From Streptomyces sp. Ru72 (GTDB lineage: Bacteria; Actinomycetota; Actinomycetes; Streptomycetales; Streptomycetaceae), in contig NZ_PQSR01000016.1 in the NCBI RefSeq assembly GCF_002920635.1, forward strand, positions 1-64,000: 64,000 nt of DNA, given 5' to 3'. Under the pieces are notes generated by a model. It saw only the letters and a program-made list of their open reading frames with translations. It searched no databases and was not told the origin of the DNA. Position numbers and translations under genes: made by a program. This document shows positions 35,300 to 43,750 of the stretch, piece after piece; the stretch's first letter is position 1; every line of letters starts with the position of its first letter.

Positions 35300-36976
35300 C
35301 TAGGTGGTGGGGCGGGCCATGGCCTTGACGAAGGCGCGTTCGACGTCGGCGGCGGAGAGGACGCCGTAGATCTCGCCGGTTTCCTCGACGACGAGGTATT
35401 CGGTGGCGGGGGTGGCCCGCAGGGCGTCGAGGAGGTCTTCTCCGGCGAGTTCGGCGGAGACGCGCATGCCGTCGGTGAGTTCCTGGGCGAGGCCGCTGAC
35501 GGGGACCCAGGGGCGGCGGTGTTCGGGTACGCCGACGATGGCGGCCTCGCGGACGAGGGAGAGGGGCCGGCCGTGGGCGTCGACGACGACGAGGGCGCGG
35601 GCGCCGACGGCGTTGGCACGGCGCAGCGCCTCGGAGAGGGGGGTGTCGGTCTCGACGGGGACGGCGCGGCGGGTGAGGGTGCGGGCGCGCAGTTCGGGGA
35701 GGTGTTCGCGCAGGCGGGCCATGCGCAGGCTGTTTCCGGCGCCGGTCCAGATGATCGCGGCGAGGATGGCGGCGAGCAGGGCGTCGGTGACGGTGTCCAT
35801 GCCGACGTTGTCCTCGGCGGTGGAGCCGAGGGCGCCGGACTGGGTGAGCAGGGGCAGCCCGATGAGGACGGCGATGGCGAGGACGCGGCCTACCCAGGCG
35901 GCGGCGATGGTGCCGCTCATGGGGCGGCCGGTGATCTTCCAGACGACGGCGCGGAGCATGCGGCCGCCGTCGAGGGGGAGGCCGGGGAGCAGGTTGAAGG
36001 CGGCGACGATCAGGTTGGAGACCATGAGGCCGGCGAGGAGGACGCCGGGGACGGTGCCGGGTTCGACGGGCTGGAGGGCGAGGTAGAAGATCCCGGCCAG
36101 GGCGAGGGAGAGCAGTGGGCCGACGAAGGCGAGGACGAATTCGCGGCCGGGGGTCTCGGCCTCCTTCTCGATCTCGGAGGCGCCGCCGAAGAACTGGAGC
36201 TGGATGCGGCGTACCGGGAGTTTGAAGCGGAGGGCGGCGACGGTGTGGGCCAGTTCGTGGACGAGCACGGAGGCGTAGAAGGCGACGGCGAAGAAGAGGG
36301 AGACGAGGTAGCGGGCGGCGCCGAGTTCGGGGAGCACGCGGTCGAGCTGTCCGCCGAACACCCAGGTGATCAGGGCTGCGACGAGGAACCAGCTGGGGGC
36401 GACGTAGACGGGGACGCCGAAGGGCCGCCCCATGAGGATGCCGCCTCCGGGGTCTTTGGGGCGCTGTGGGGGGCGTCCTCGGCTGGCGGTGCCGGAGTGC
36501 GCGCTGGCGCGGCTGGGCGTGTCGCTGTGCGGGTTCCGGGGGGTGGGGTGGGTGTCCGCGGGGGGTGCCTGGTCGTGGTCGACGTGGGGCTGGGGGGTGG
36601 TTGGGCCGTCGGAGTGAGGGGGCGTCGGCCGCGTGGCGTCCGCCGGGGTGTCGGGGGCGCTGCTCGCAGGGGGCTGCGGGGTGCCGCGGTGGTCCGTGGC
36701 GGCGGGCTGGGTGGGGGCCGGTGTCGTGGCTTCGCCGCCGGGTGGGGCGGGTCGGCGGCCCGGCGGGGTGGGGTGCTCGTCGCCGGGCGTGCCTGTGGGT
36801 GCGGTGGGCGCGTCGGGGGACGGCGTGTGCTCGTCATCGGGCCCCGGGGTGGCCGGGGTGGGTGCCGCGGTGTCGGTGGGGGGCTGTGCGGGACTGGGTG
36901 ATTCTTCGTGGCGCGTGTCGTGGGGCGCCCCGTTGTTGCCGGGGCGCGGCTGCGCGCTCCCGCCGCTCTCGTCCAC
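35300..36976 (-). CDS. Site-2-protease-like M50 metalloprotease with CBS domains
   Basis: 558-residue membrane metalloprotease. The zinc motif HELAH is at 240-244 within a membrane helix, and the third ligand region reads LLPGLPLDGGRML near 330. About six hydrophobic segments lie between 190 and 430, then a pair of CBS domains (about 435-555) that may sense nucleotides. The first 180 residues are a Pro/Thr/Asp/His-rich, probably disordered stretch, unusually long for the family. GTG start at 36976 with AGGGGAC 6 bases upstream. It is divergent from the RecB-like gene. Substrate unknown; an anti-sigma factor or other membrane protein is possible. Confidence 0.88.
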   Translation of the reverse strand: MDESGGSAQPRPGNNGAPHDTRHEESPSPAQPPTDTAAPTPATPGPDDEHTPSPDAPTAPTGTPGDEHPTPPGRRPAPPGGEATTPAPTQPAATDHRGTPQPPASSAPDTPADATRPTPPHSDGPTTPQPHVDHDQAPPADTHPTPRNPHSDTPSRASAHSGTASRGRPPQRPKDPGGGILMGRPFGVPVYVAPSWFLVAALITWVFGGQLDRVLPELGAARYLVSLFFAVAFYASVLVHELAHTVAALRFKLPVRRIQLQFFGGASEIEKEAETPGREFVLAFVGPLLSLALAGIFYLALQPVEPGTVPGVLLAGLMVSNLIVAAFNLLPGLPLDGGRMLRAVVWKITGRPMSGTIAAAWVGRVLAIAVLIGLPLLTQSGALGSTAEDNVGMDTVTDALLAAILAAIIWTGAGNSLRMARLREHLPELRARTLTRRAVPVETDTPLSEALRRANAVGARALVVVDAHGRPLSLVREAAIVGVPEHRRPWVPVSGLAQELTDGMRVSAELAGEDLLDALRATPATEYLVVEETGEIYGVLSAADVERAFVKAMARPTT

Positions 36977-37182
36977 GCTGTCCCCTCGATCGATGCGTCT
37001 CCCCGGCCCCGGTCGTGCCGGGTGGGAGGGTCCGGTGTCGATGGTATGCGGCCGTCGCGCCCTGTTCCGCCCCGGCACCCCTCTGTTCTGCCCGTGGCCG
37101 GGTCTTTCCCGGCTGGCCTGTGGGTGCTTGGGCCGGGCCGTGGCTGGGTCACTGTCAGTGGTGGGCCGTATGGTCTGTGGTC

Positions 37183-38169
37183 ATGGAATCCAGCACCGAC
37201 GGCGTCGCCGTGCCGTCCGCCGTGGCCGCCGCGCCCCCGGTTTCGCTGTCGCCGTCGCGCGCCGGCGATTTCATGCAGTGCCCGCTGCTGTACCGGTTCC
37301 GGGTGATCGACAAGCTGCCCGAGAAGCCGAGTGAGGCGGCCACGAGGGGCACGCTGGTGCACGCGGTGCTCGAGCGGTTGTTCGACGTGCCTGCCGCCGA
37401 GCGGACCGCGCCGCGCGCCAAGGCGCTGCTGCCCGGCCAGTGGGACCGGCTGCGGGAGAGCAGACCGGAGGTCGTGGAGCTGTTCGCGGACGATCCGGAG
37501 GGTGAGCGGCTGGCGCGCTGGCTGGGTGAGGCGGAGCGGCTGATCGAGCGCTGGTTCACGCTGGAGGATCCGACGCGTCTGGAGCCCGCCGAGCGGGAGC
37601 TGTTCGTGGAGGCGGAGCTGGAGTCGGGGCTGAGGCTGCGCGGGATCATCGACCGCGTCGACGTGGCGCCGACGGGTGAGGTGCGGATCGTCGACTACAA
37701 GACGGGCAAGGCGCCCAGGCCCGAGTACGCCGAGGGCGCGCTGTTCCAGATGAAGTTCTACGCCCTGGTGGTGTGGCGGCTGAAGAAGACCGTCCCGCGG
37801 CGGCTTCAGCTGGTGTATCTGGGCAGTGGGGACGTGCTGACGTATGACCCGGTCCTTGCCGACCTGGAGCGTGTGGAGCGCAAGCTGCTCGCGCTGTGGG
37901 AGGCGATCCGGGTGGCGACGGAGACGGGCGACTGGCGACCGCGTCGAAGCAAGTTGTGCGGCTGGTGCGACCACCAGGCGGTGTGCCCGGAGTTCGGTGG
38001 CACTCCCCCGCCGTATCCGCTGCCGGTCCGCCCGGCCGCCGGTGTCCCGGCGGCGGCGCAGTCGCTGCCGGCTCAACGGGGGGACGCAGCTGCGGGCCCG
38101 GAGGTGTCCGCGTCGGTCAGGGTGCCCGAATCGGACGGTGGCGTGCAGGGCAGAATGGGGCCGGACTAG
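37183..38169 (+). CDS. RecB/Cas4-like Fe-S exonuclease family protein
   Basis: 328-residue PD-(D/E)XK nuclease. The active site is GIIDRVDVAPTGEVRIVDYK (about 160-180). Four cysteines are placed as in Cas4/AddB-type Fe-S nucleases: one early (MQCPLLYRF, near 31) and three late (CGWCDHQAVC, about 265-275). After residue 280 a 50-residue Pro/Ala-rich tail follows. It is not part of a CRISPR locus: no cas genes or repeats are nearby. The ATG at 37183 has no clear ribosome site, and a TATGGT box lies 15 bases before it, so the message may be leaderless. Likely a DNA repair enzyme. Confidence 0.85.
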   Translation: MESSTDGVAVPSAVAAAPPVSLSPSRAGDFMQCPLLYRFRVIDKLPEKPSEAATRGTLVHAVLERLFDVPAAERTAPRAKALLPGQWDRLRESRPEVVELFADDPEGERLARWLGEAERLIERWFTLEDPTRLEPAERELFVEAELESGLRLRGIIDRVDVAPTGEVRIVDYKTGKAPRPEYAEGALFQMKFYALVVWRLKKTVPRRLQLVYLGSGDVLTYDPVLADLERVERKLLALWEAIRVATETGDWRPRRSKLCGWCDHQAVCPEFGGTPPPYPLPVRPAAGVPAAAQSLPAQRGDAAAGPEVSASVRVPESDGGVQGRMGPD

Positions 38170-38183
38170 CGAAGGAGACTTAC

Positions 38184-38855
38184 GTGGCCATCCGCGTCCT
38201 ACTGGTCGACGACCAGCCGCTGCTGCGTACGGGCTTTCGGATGATTCTGGAGGCCGAGCAGGATCTCGCGGTCGTCGGCGAGGCCGGAGACGGTCTGCAG
38301 GCGCTCGACCAGGTGCGTGCCCTGCAGCCCGATGTGGTTCTGATGGACATCCGCATGCCCCGGATGGACGGGGTGGAGGCGACCCGGCAGATCACCGGGC
38401 CGGGGCGGGACGGCCCGGCGAAGGTACTGGTTCTGACGACCTTCGATCTGGACGAGTACGTGGTGGAGGCGTTGCGTGCCGGTGCGAGCGGGTTCCTGCT
38501 CAAGGACGCGCCCGCCAACGAGTTGGTGCAGGCGATCCGGGTGGTCGCGGCGGGCGAGGCGATGCTCGCGCCGAGCATCACCAGGCGGCTGCTCGACAAG
38601 TACGCCACCCATCTGCCGTCCGGGGACGAGCCGGTTCCGGACACCCTGCACACCCTCACCGAGCGTGAGGTGGAGGTGCTGAAGCTGGTGGCGCGCGGAC
38701 TGTCCAACGCGGAGATCGCCGCCGATCTGTTCGTCAGTGAGACCACGGTCAAGACGCACGTCGGACATGTCCTGACGAAGCTGGGGCTGCGGGACCGGGT
38801 GCAGGCGGCGGTGTACGCGTACGAGAGCGGGCTGGTGCGTCCCGGCGCACAGTAG
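38184..38855 (+). CDS. NarL/FixJ-type response regulator
   Basis: 223 residues. The receiver domain (1-125) has the acidic pair DD near residue 10, the phosphoacceptor Asp in VVLMDIRMPRMDG and the conserved Lys in FLLKDAP. The LuxR-type helix-turn-helix is at about 155-215 (LTEREVEVLKLVARGLSNAE). GTG start with AGGAG 6 bases upstream. No histidine kinase gene is adjacent, so it is an orphan regulator; it follows the nuclease gene by 14 bp and may share its message. Confidence 0.92.
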   Translation: MAIRVLLVDDQPLLRTGFRMILEAEQDLAVVGEAGDGLQALDQVRALQPDVVLMDIRMPRMDGVEATRQITGPGRDGPAKVLVLTTFDLDEYVVEALRAGASGFLLKDAPANELVQAIRVVAAGEAMLAPSITRRLLDKYATHLPSGDEPVPDTLHTLTEREVEVLKLVARGLSNAEIAADLFVSETTVKTHVGHVLTKLGLRDRVQAAVYAYESGLVRPGAQ

Positions 38856-38876
38856 GCGGGGAGTCCGTCACGTCGG

Positions 38877-38901
38877 GGGCGCCCCTTGCGCAGGGGCGCC
38901 C
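38877..38901. terminator. Hairpin between convergent genes
   Basis: Perfect 10-bp arms, 38877-38886 and 38892-38901, followed by TTCG. It lies between the response regulator and the convergent solute-binding protein gene. Confidence 0.85.
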
Positions 38902-38922
38902 TTCGTGCGTGTGGGGCCCGGT

Positions 38923-40512
38923 TCAGCCCTTGCTGATCTCCCAGAACCGGAACACCGTGGAGGCGTCGAGGCAGTACTCGAGTCCGTAGACGTCGTCCCG
39001 TGTGACGGCGTACTGCTTGGCCTGCCAGACGGGGATGACCGGGAGGTCCTCGGCGACGATGTGCTGAAGCGTGCGGTATTCGTCGTCGGTGGCGGAGCGG
39101 TCGCTCTGGGCGGCCGTCTTGGGGATCAGTTCGCCCGTGATGGTGCTGTTGACGTAGCGGTTGTTCAGTACGTTGCCCTTGCCGAAGAACGGCGCGGTGA
39201 AGTTGTCGGGGTCGGGGTAGTCGGGCACCCAGCCCTTGACGTAGACCCCGTACTTGCCTGCCGCGATGTCCTTCTCGTACTGGTCGAAGGGGACGGACTT
39301 GACGCTCGCGTCGAACAGTCCGCTGTCGTTCAGCTGCCGGGCGATGGTCTTCAGTTCCTCGTCGGTGGCGGGCCCGTAGCGCGAGGGCGTCGACCAGAGG
39401 GTGAGCGTGACCTTGCCGGTGATGCCCTCGGCGCGCAGCGCGGCGGCCGCCTTGGTCCTGGAGGGGCGGGCGCCGTAGGTGTCGAAGAAGGAGGTGTCGT
39501 GGCCGGTGATGCCGGCCGGGATGATCGAGTACAGGGGCGTGGCGGTGTCGTTGTAGACCTTGTTGACGAGGGCGTCGCGGTCGAGGAGGTAGGCGATGGC
39601 CTTGCGGACGCCGAGCTTGCCGGCGACCGGGTCGTCCATGTTGAAGACGAGGTGCTGGACTTCCGCGCTGGAGCCCTCGACGACCTCGATGCCCTTGCCG
39701 GTGGAGGTGTCCTTGTCGATGCCGGCGATGTCGGCGGCGGCCAGGCCCCGGTAGGCGAGGTCGGTCTTCCCCTCCAGGAGGGCTTTCTTCAGGGCGGACT
39801 GGTCGCCGTGGAAGAGCTTCAGGGTGATGCCCGAGTTGCGCACCTTGGCGGTGCCCTGGTACTGCGGGTTGACGGAGAAGACGGCCTTGTCCTTGCCGAA
39901 GGAGTCCAGCTTGTAGGGGCCGGAGCCGACCGCCTCGCCGTCCGTGCGGAGTTTGTCGGCGGGGTAGGCGTTGTGGTCGACGATGGAGCCGGCGCCGGAG
40001 GCTATCTTGCTGGGGAAGGTGGCGTCGGCGTACTTCAGTTTGAAGACGACGGTCTTGGCGTCCGGTGTCTCGACCGAGCCGAGCATGGGGAACATGATGG
40101 CGGGGCCGGCCGAGTCGTTGATCTTCAGCATCCGGTCGAAGGAGAACTTGACGTCCTTCGAGGTGAGCGGGTCACCGTTGCTGAACTTCAGGCCGTCCCT
40201 GAGGGTGCAGGAGTAGACCTTGGTCTGCGTGTCCGTGAACGTGCACTCCCTGGCGGCTTCCGGCTCCGGTTCCGTGCCGCCCTTGGGGAAGCTCAGCAGG
40301 GACTGGAAGACGTTGTTGAACAGCAGCCAGGACCCCGGGTCGTAGCCGGATGCCGGGTCGGTGGCCAGGACGTCGTCGGACATTCCCACCACCACGGAGG
40401 AGCCGGTGCCCGAGGAGTCGTCGGTCGAGGTGCCGCATCCGGTGAGCAGGCCGGCGGCCAGCCCCGTCGCTATGGACAGAACCGGCCACTGGGTGCGCAT
40501 GTTCACGTGCAT
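38923..40512 (-). CDS. Family 5 solute-binding lipoprotein (peptide-type), orphan
   Basis: 529 residues. Lipoprotein signal with lipobox LTGC near residues 23-26, then the extracytoplasmic solute-binding family 5 fold (DppA/OppA type): GSGPYKLDSFGKDKAVFSVN and YVKGWVPDYPDPDNF are typical. It would bind a short peptide or similar ligand outside the cell. No permease or ATPase gene is in the neighbourhood. Start uncertain: ATG at 40512, with a GTG and another ATG within four codons. It is a close relative of the next gene. Confidence 0.88.
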   Translation of the reverse strand: MHVNMRTQWPVLSIATGLAAGLLTGCGTSTDDSSGTGSSVVVGMSDDVLATDPASGYDPGSWLLFNNVFQSLLSFPKGGTEPEPEAARECTFTDTQTKVYSCTLRDGLKFSNGDPLTSKDVKFSFDRMLKINDSAGPAIMFPMLGSVETPDAKTVVFKLKYADATFPSKIASGAGSIVDHNAYPADKLRTDGEAVGSGPYKLDSFGKDKAVFSVNPQYQGTAKVRNSGITLKLFHGDQSALKKALLEGKTDLAYRGLAAADIAGIDKDTSTGKGIEVVEGSSAEVQHLVFNMDDPVAGKLGVRKAIAYLLDRDALVNKVYNDTATPLYSIIPAGITGHDTSFFDTYGARPSRTKAAAALRAEGITGKVTLTLWSTPSRYGPATDEELKTIARQLNDSGLFDASVKSVPFDQYEKDIAAGKYGVYVKGWVPDYPDPDNFTAPFFGKGNVLNNRYVNSTITGELIPKTAAQSDRSATDDEYRTLQHIVAEDLPVIPVWQAKQYAVTRDDVYGLEYCLDASTVFRFWEISKG

Positions 40513-40599
40513 GTGCCTTGTCTACGGTTGTCGTTCGCCCCGGACTCCGCGCGTTCCGGGTCGTGCGGGAGTTCCCGGATCGTACCGCGAACGCGGCAA

Positions 40600-40665
40600 G
40601 CCCCCGGGGCGTATGCCCGGGGGCCTGAAGAACCGCTGGTCACACGGCCGGTGTGAAACCGGCCG
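40600..40665. terminator. Two consecutive hairpins between the solute-binding genes
   Basis: On the minus strand, past the stop of the upstream gene at 40675, come an 8-bp stem (40645-40652/40658-40665) and then a 9-bp stem (40600-40608/40616-40624). Both are perfect. They suggest the two binding-protein genes are separate transcription units. Confidence 0.75.
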
Positions 40666-40674
40666 GCTGACCGG

Positions 40675-42279
40675 TCAGCCGCCGACGCCGCGGCCGAGCT
40701 CCCACAGCTGCAGCGTGGAGGAGGAGTTCATCGCGTACTCGCTGCCGGTGATGTCGTCGCGGGTGGCGACGTACTGCTTGCCCTGCCACAGCGGCAGGAT
40801 CGGCACGTCGTCGGCGACGATGTCCTGCATCTCGGCGAGGCTCTTCGACGCGCTGAGACGGTCGGCCTCGCGGCGGGACTGCGGGATCAGCGTGTTGATG
40901 ATCTCGGGGTTGGTGTACGGGGATCCGAGGGTGTTGTCCTTGTCGAGGAACGGCGCGAGGTAGTTGTCGGCGTCCGGGAAGTCCGGGAACCAGCCCATGC
41001 CGTAGACGTCGTACTCGCCCTTCTTCTCGGCCGGGCGGAACTTCTCCCAGGGGGTGCCCTGGACGGTGACGTCGAACAGACCGCTGGCGTTGAGCTGCTG
41101 CTTGAGCACCTCGAACTCCTTGGCGGTCGCCGGGCCGTAGTGGTCGGTCGTGTAGTGCAGCGTCAGCTTCACCGGGGTGGTGACGCCCGCCCGGGACAGC
41201 AGGCTGCGGGCCTTGTCCACGCTGGGGTTGCCGTACTTGTTGAAGAACGAGTTGGAGTGGCCGGTGATGGTGGCGGGGACGAGCGAGAACAGGGGCTCGG
41301 CCTCGGTGCCGTACACCTTGGAGACCAGTTCGCCGCGGTTGATGACCTGTGCCATGGCCTGGCGGACGGCCTTGTTCTTCACGGTGGGGGCGTCGGTGTT
41401 GAAGGCCAGGTAGCGGATCTCGAGGCCCGGCATCTCCACGAGGTTGACCTTGCCGCTGGTGTCGTTCTGGAGCTTGCGGATCTGGTCCGGGGCCATCGTG
41501 CGGGTCATGACGTCGATGTCGCCCTTGTCGAGGGCGGAGCCCATCGCGGTGGCGTCGGCGAACGACTCGAGGACGACCTTGTCGTTCTTCGGCGTCAACA
41601 GGCCCTTGTAGTTGGGGTTCTTGGTGAAGGTCGCCTTGACCAGCTCGTTGTTCTTGACCTCGGCCTGCATCGTGTACGGCCCGGAGCCGTCGATGTCGAA
41701 GCCGTCGCGGAGCTTGTTCTTCTCGTAGTCCTTGGGGTCGATGATGCCGGCGACCGGCGTCGACAGCTTGAACGGGAAGGTGGCGTCCGCGGTCTTGAGG
41801 TGGAAGATGACTTCGTTGTCACCCTGCGTCTCGACGGTGTCGATGGTGGACAGCAGGGCGAAGACTCCACTGTCGGCCTTGATGGCGCGGGCGCGGTCGA
41901 TGGAGTACTTCACGTCGGCCGCGGTCACCGGGTCGCCGTTGGCGAACTTCAGGTCCTTGCGCAGCTTGCAGGCGTAGCGCTCGTTGCCGGTGTCGGTGAA
42001 GCCGCAGCTCTCGGCGGCCTCGGGCTGCGGCTCGCCGTCGCCGCGGGGCTGCGCCATCAGCGTCTGCACGGTCTGCCGCAGGATGTTCCAGGTGCCGACG
42101 TCGTAGGCGTAGGCGGGGTCCACGGGCGCGGGGGCGTCGCTGGAGGCGGTGAACCGGTCGGTGGTGCCGACGACGATGGCGTCACCGCTCTTGCCCCCAC
42201 TGCTGGACCCGCCGCAGGCAGCGAGGACGGGGGTGAGCAGACCGGCGACGGCCGGCAGCACCAAAGTCTTGCGGTTCAT
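40675..42279 (-). CDS. Family 5 solute-binding lipoprotein (peptide-type), orphan
   Basis: 534 residues; lipobox LAAC at about 19-22, then family 5 solute-binding fold with GSGPYTMQAEVKNNELVKAT and GMGWFPDFPDADNYLAPFLD. It is similar to its downstream neighbour over most of the length, so the pair arose by duplication, but the sequences differ enough to suggest different ligands. ATG at 42279 with GGAG about 10 bases upstream. As with its neighbour, no ABC permease or ATPase genes are adjacent. Confidence 0.88.
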   Translation of the reverse strand: MNRKTLVLPAVAGLLTPVLAACGGSSSGGKSGDAIVVGTTDRFTASSDAPAPVDPAYAYDVGTWNILRQTVQTLMAQPRGDGEPQPEAAESCGFTDTGNERYACKLRKDLKFANGDPVTAADVKYSIDRARAIKADSGVFALLSTIDTVETQGDNEVIFHLKTADATFPFKLSTPVAGIIDPKDYEKNKLRDGFDIDGSGPYTMQAEVKNNELVKATFTKNPNYKGLLTPKNDKVVLESFADATAMGSALDKGDIDVMTRTMAPDQIRKLQNDTSGKVNLVEMPGLEIRYLAFNTDAPTVKNKAVRQAMAQVINRGELVSKVYGTEAEPLFSLVPATITGHSNSFFNKYGNPSVDKARSLLSRAGVTTPVKLTLHYTTDHYGPATAKEFEVLKQQLNASGLFDVTVQGTPWEKFRPAEKKGEYDVYGMGWFPDFPDADNYLAPFLDKDNTLGSPYTNPEIINTLIPQSRREADRLSASKSLAEMQDIVADDVPILPLWQGKQYVATRDDITGSEYAMNSSSTLQLWELGRGVGG

Positions 42280-42717
42280 GCTCGAGTTTCTCCAGAGCTG
42301 TTGGGTCCGTGTATCCGGCATGCATGGGTGGTGCGGCGGATCACGGGGAAGTGGTGATGTTCTCGCGCTGAGATTAGTCCGCACCCGCACGACGGCTGAC
42401 AGCCACCGGAGTTGAGTTCCCATCACGCTGTGAAACCGGCTGTGAACGGACCGGAAGACCGGCCGGGGGAAGGATTCGTGCAGCGTTTCACCAATCGGGA
42501 CACAAGGGCGCGTCGGAGCCGCCCGAATGGGGTGGATCAGCACACGCCGGGCCCGCTGTCGACCCCTGTGCGCGTGGGGAACGTCACATACTGAACGGGT
42601 GCTCTCTCCCCGCGAATTCGCTCGGTTGAGCCGGTATTAATTCATTCGGTTGGACAGCCTGAAGTAATCCGTCCATTCGCTCTGCACGCTGAGTGAAGGA
42701 TCAGCGCATGTGCGTCA
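42280..42717. promoter_or_regulatory. Intergenic region upstream of the solute-binding gene
   Basis: About 438 bp with no convincing gene. On the minus strand a TAATCT box (about 42370-42376) may be the -10 of the binding-protein promoter. The part at 42600-42700 is relatively rich in A and T. A 60-codon frame at 42412-42594 has no recognisable feature. A 14-bp tandem duplication begins at 42712, just before the HAD stop codon (separate entry). Confidence 0.45.
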
Positions 42718-42739
42718 TCAAACGCGCGTCATCAAACCC
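42712..42739. repeat. 14-bp tandem duplication at the HAD stop codon
   Basis: GCGTCATCAAACGC at 42712-42725 is repeated at 42726-42739 with one or two changes at its end. The first copy contains the stop codon of the HAD gene (42718-42720), so the duplication has set the present C-terminus. Confidence 0.7.
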
Positions 42740-43416
42740 TGCAGAAATGGCAGGTCGACCTCTTCGAGCGAGGTGACGACGGTGCGGCGGGCGGCCGGTT
42801 CGATGGGGGTGATCGAGGGCACGGCCACCACGCGGCAGCCCGCGGCCTCGGCGGCCGTGACTCCGGTCAGGGTGTCCTCGACGACCGCGCACCGTGTGGG
42901 GTCCGCACCGAGCCCGGCGGCGGCCCGCAGATACGGGTCGGGGAACGGCTTGGTGCGCTCCACCTCGTCGCCGGCGACGGTCAGGGCGAAGTACTGCGGG
43001 CCGACGGAGGCCAGGACGCGGTCGATGATGCGCCGGTGGGAGGCGGAGACCAGGGCGGTGGGGATGTCGTGCGCGGCGAGTTCGGCCAGCAGTCGTGCCG
43101 CGCCCGGCATCAGGGGCAGTCTGTGGTCGATACGGTTCTCGAACCCGTCGTTGAGCAGGACGCTGAGCTCGTCGAGGGTGATGTCGGCGCCGGTGGCCTC
43201 GATCAGGAATCCCGCGCTGCGCGTCATGGGACCGCCGACCACGACATGGCGCCAGGAGTCGTCGAGCGTGTGGCCGAGGCCGGCGAAGACCTCGACTTCG
43301 ACGTCCCACCAGAATCCCTCGGTGTCCACGAGAGTGCCGTCCATGTCGAGGAGCACGGCCTGCAGGGCGGAGCCTTCGGCCGTACGGGTTCCGAGTGCGG
43401 GAACCGTGGTGGTCAT
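42718..43416 (-). CDS. HAD-family hydrolase (phosphatase/phosphomutase-like)
   Basis: 232 residues. HAD motif I LLDMDGTLVDTEG puts the nucleophile at Asp24 and the acid/base at Asp26; motif II is in TALVSASHRR, motif III is Lys in ERTKPFPDPYLRAA and motif IV is VVEDTLTGV. A helical cap between motifs I and II makes it a subfamily I (beta-phosphoglucomutase-like) member. ATG at 43416 with the strong site GAAGGAGG about 8 bases upstream. It follows metH on the same strand after 334 bp. Substrate unknown. Confidence 0.9.
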   Translation of the reverse strand: MTTTVPALGTRTAEGSALQAVLLDMDGTLVDTEGFWWDVEVEVFAGLGHTLDDSWRHVVVGGPMTRSAGFLIEATGADITLDELSVLLNDGFENRIDHRLPLMPGAARLLAELAAHDIPTALVSASHRRIIDRVLASVGPQYFALTVAGDEVERTKPFPDPYLRAAAGLGADPTRCAVVEDTLTGVTAAEAAGCRVVAVPSITPIEPAARRTVVTSLEEVDLPFLQGLMTRV

Positions 43417-43750
43417 CCGGCATACCTCCTTCAAGGGACGACCAGGCCGGTTCCCAGGGAGGGAACCGGCCTGCGGTGGATCGACCAGTGTACGACGCGG
43501 GTGGGAAAAGTGCCTCCCGGAGCGGGGGCGCCACGCCGTGCGGGGCGTGCGAGGACCTGCGAAGACCGCCGGGTGGCGGCCTCCGGCCACCAGGGCACCC
43601 GGGGCGCTCGGCCGCCCCGGAAGAGGCGTAGGCGGGGCTCGCCGGGGCACCCGTTCCGCGCCGAAGGCGTGCCGACGGGGGCCTACCGGGGCACGCCCCG
43701 CCCGCTGTGGAAGACGCGCCTCGGCAGGCCGCCGGGGCCCCGGACGGACG
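43417..43750. other. Intergenic region between metH and the HAD gene
   Basis: 334 bp without a gene I can support; frames crossing it are GC-driven. A 12-bp hairpin close to the HAD start is entered separately. Nothing else recognisable. Confidence 0.5.
43444..43472. terminator. Perfect 12-bp hairpin 28 bp before the HAD start
   Basis: Arms 43444-43455 and 43461-43472, 5-base loop. It is nearly 280 bp past the metH stop but only about 15 bp before the HAD ribosome site, so it may end metH transcription or act in the HAD leader. Confidence 0.7.

Noticed and set aside
37183..38169. Cas4 of a CRISPR system
   Set aside because: The fold is Cas4/RecB-like, but no repeats or other cas genes occur in the window.
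42412..42594. 60-codon plus-strand frame in the intergenic region before the solute-binding gene
   Set aside because: No ribosome site, no domain and no hydrophobic or other distinctive feature.
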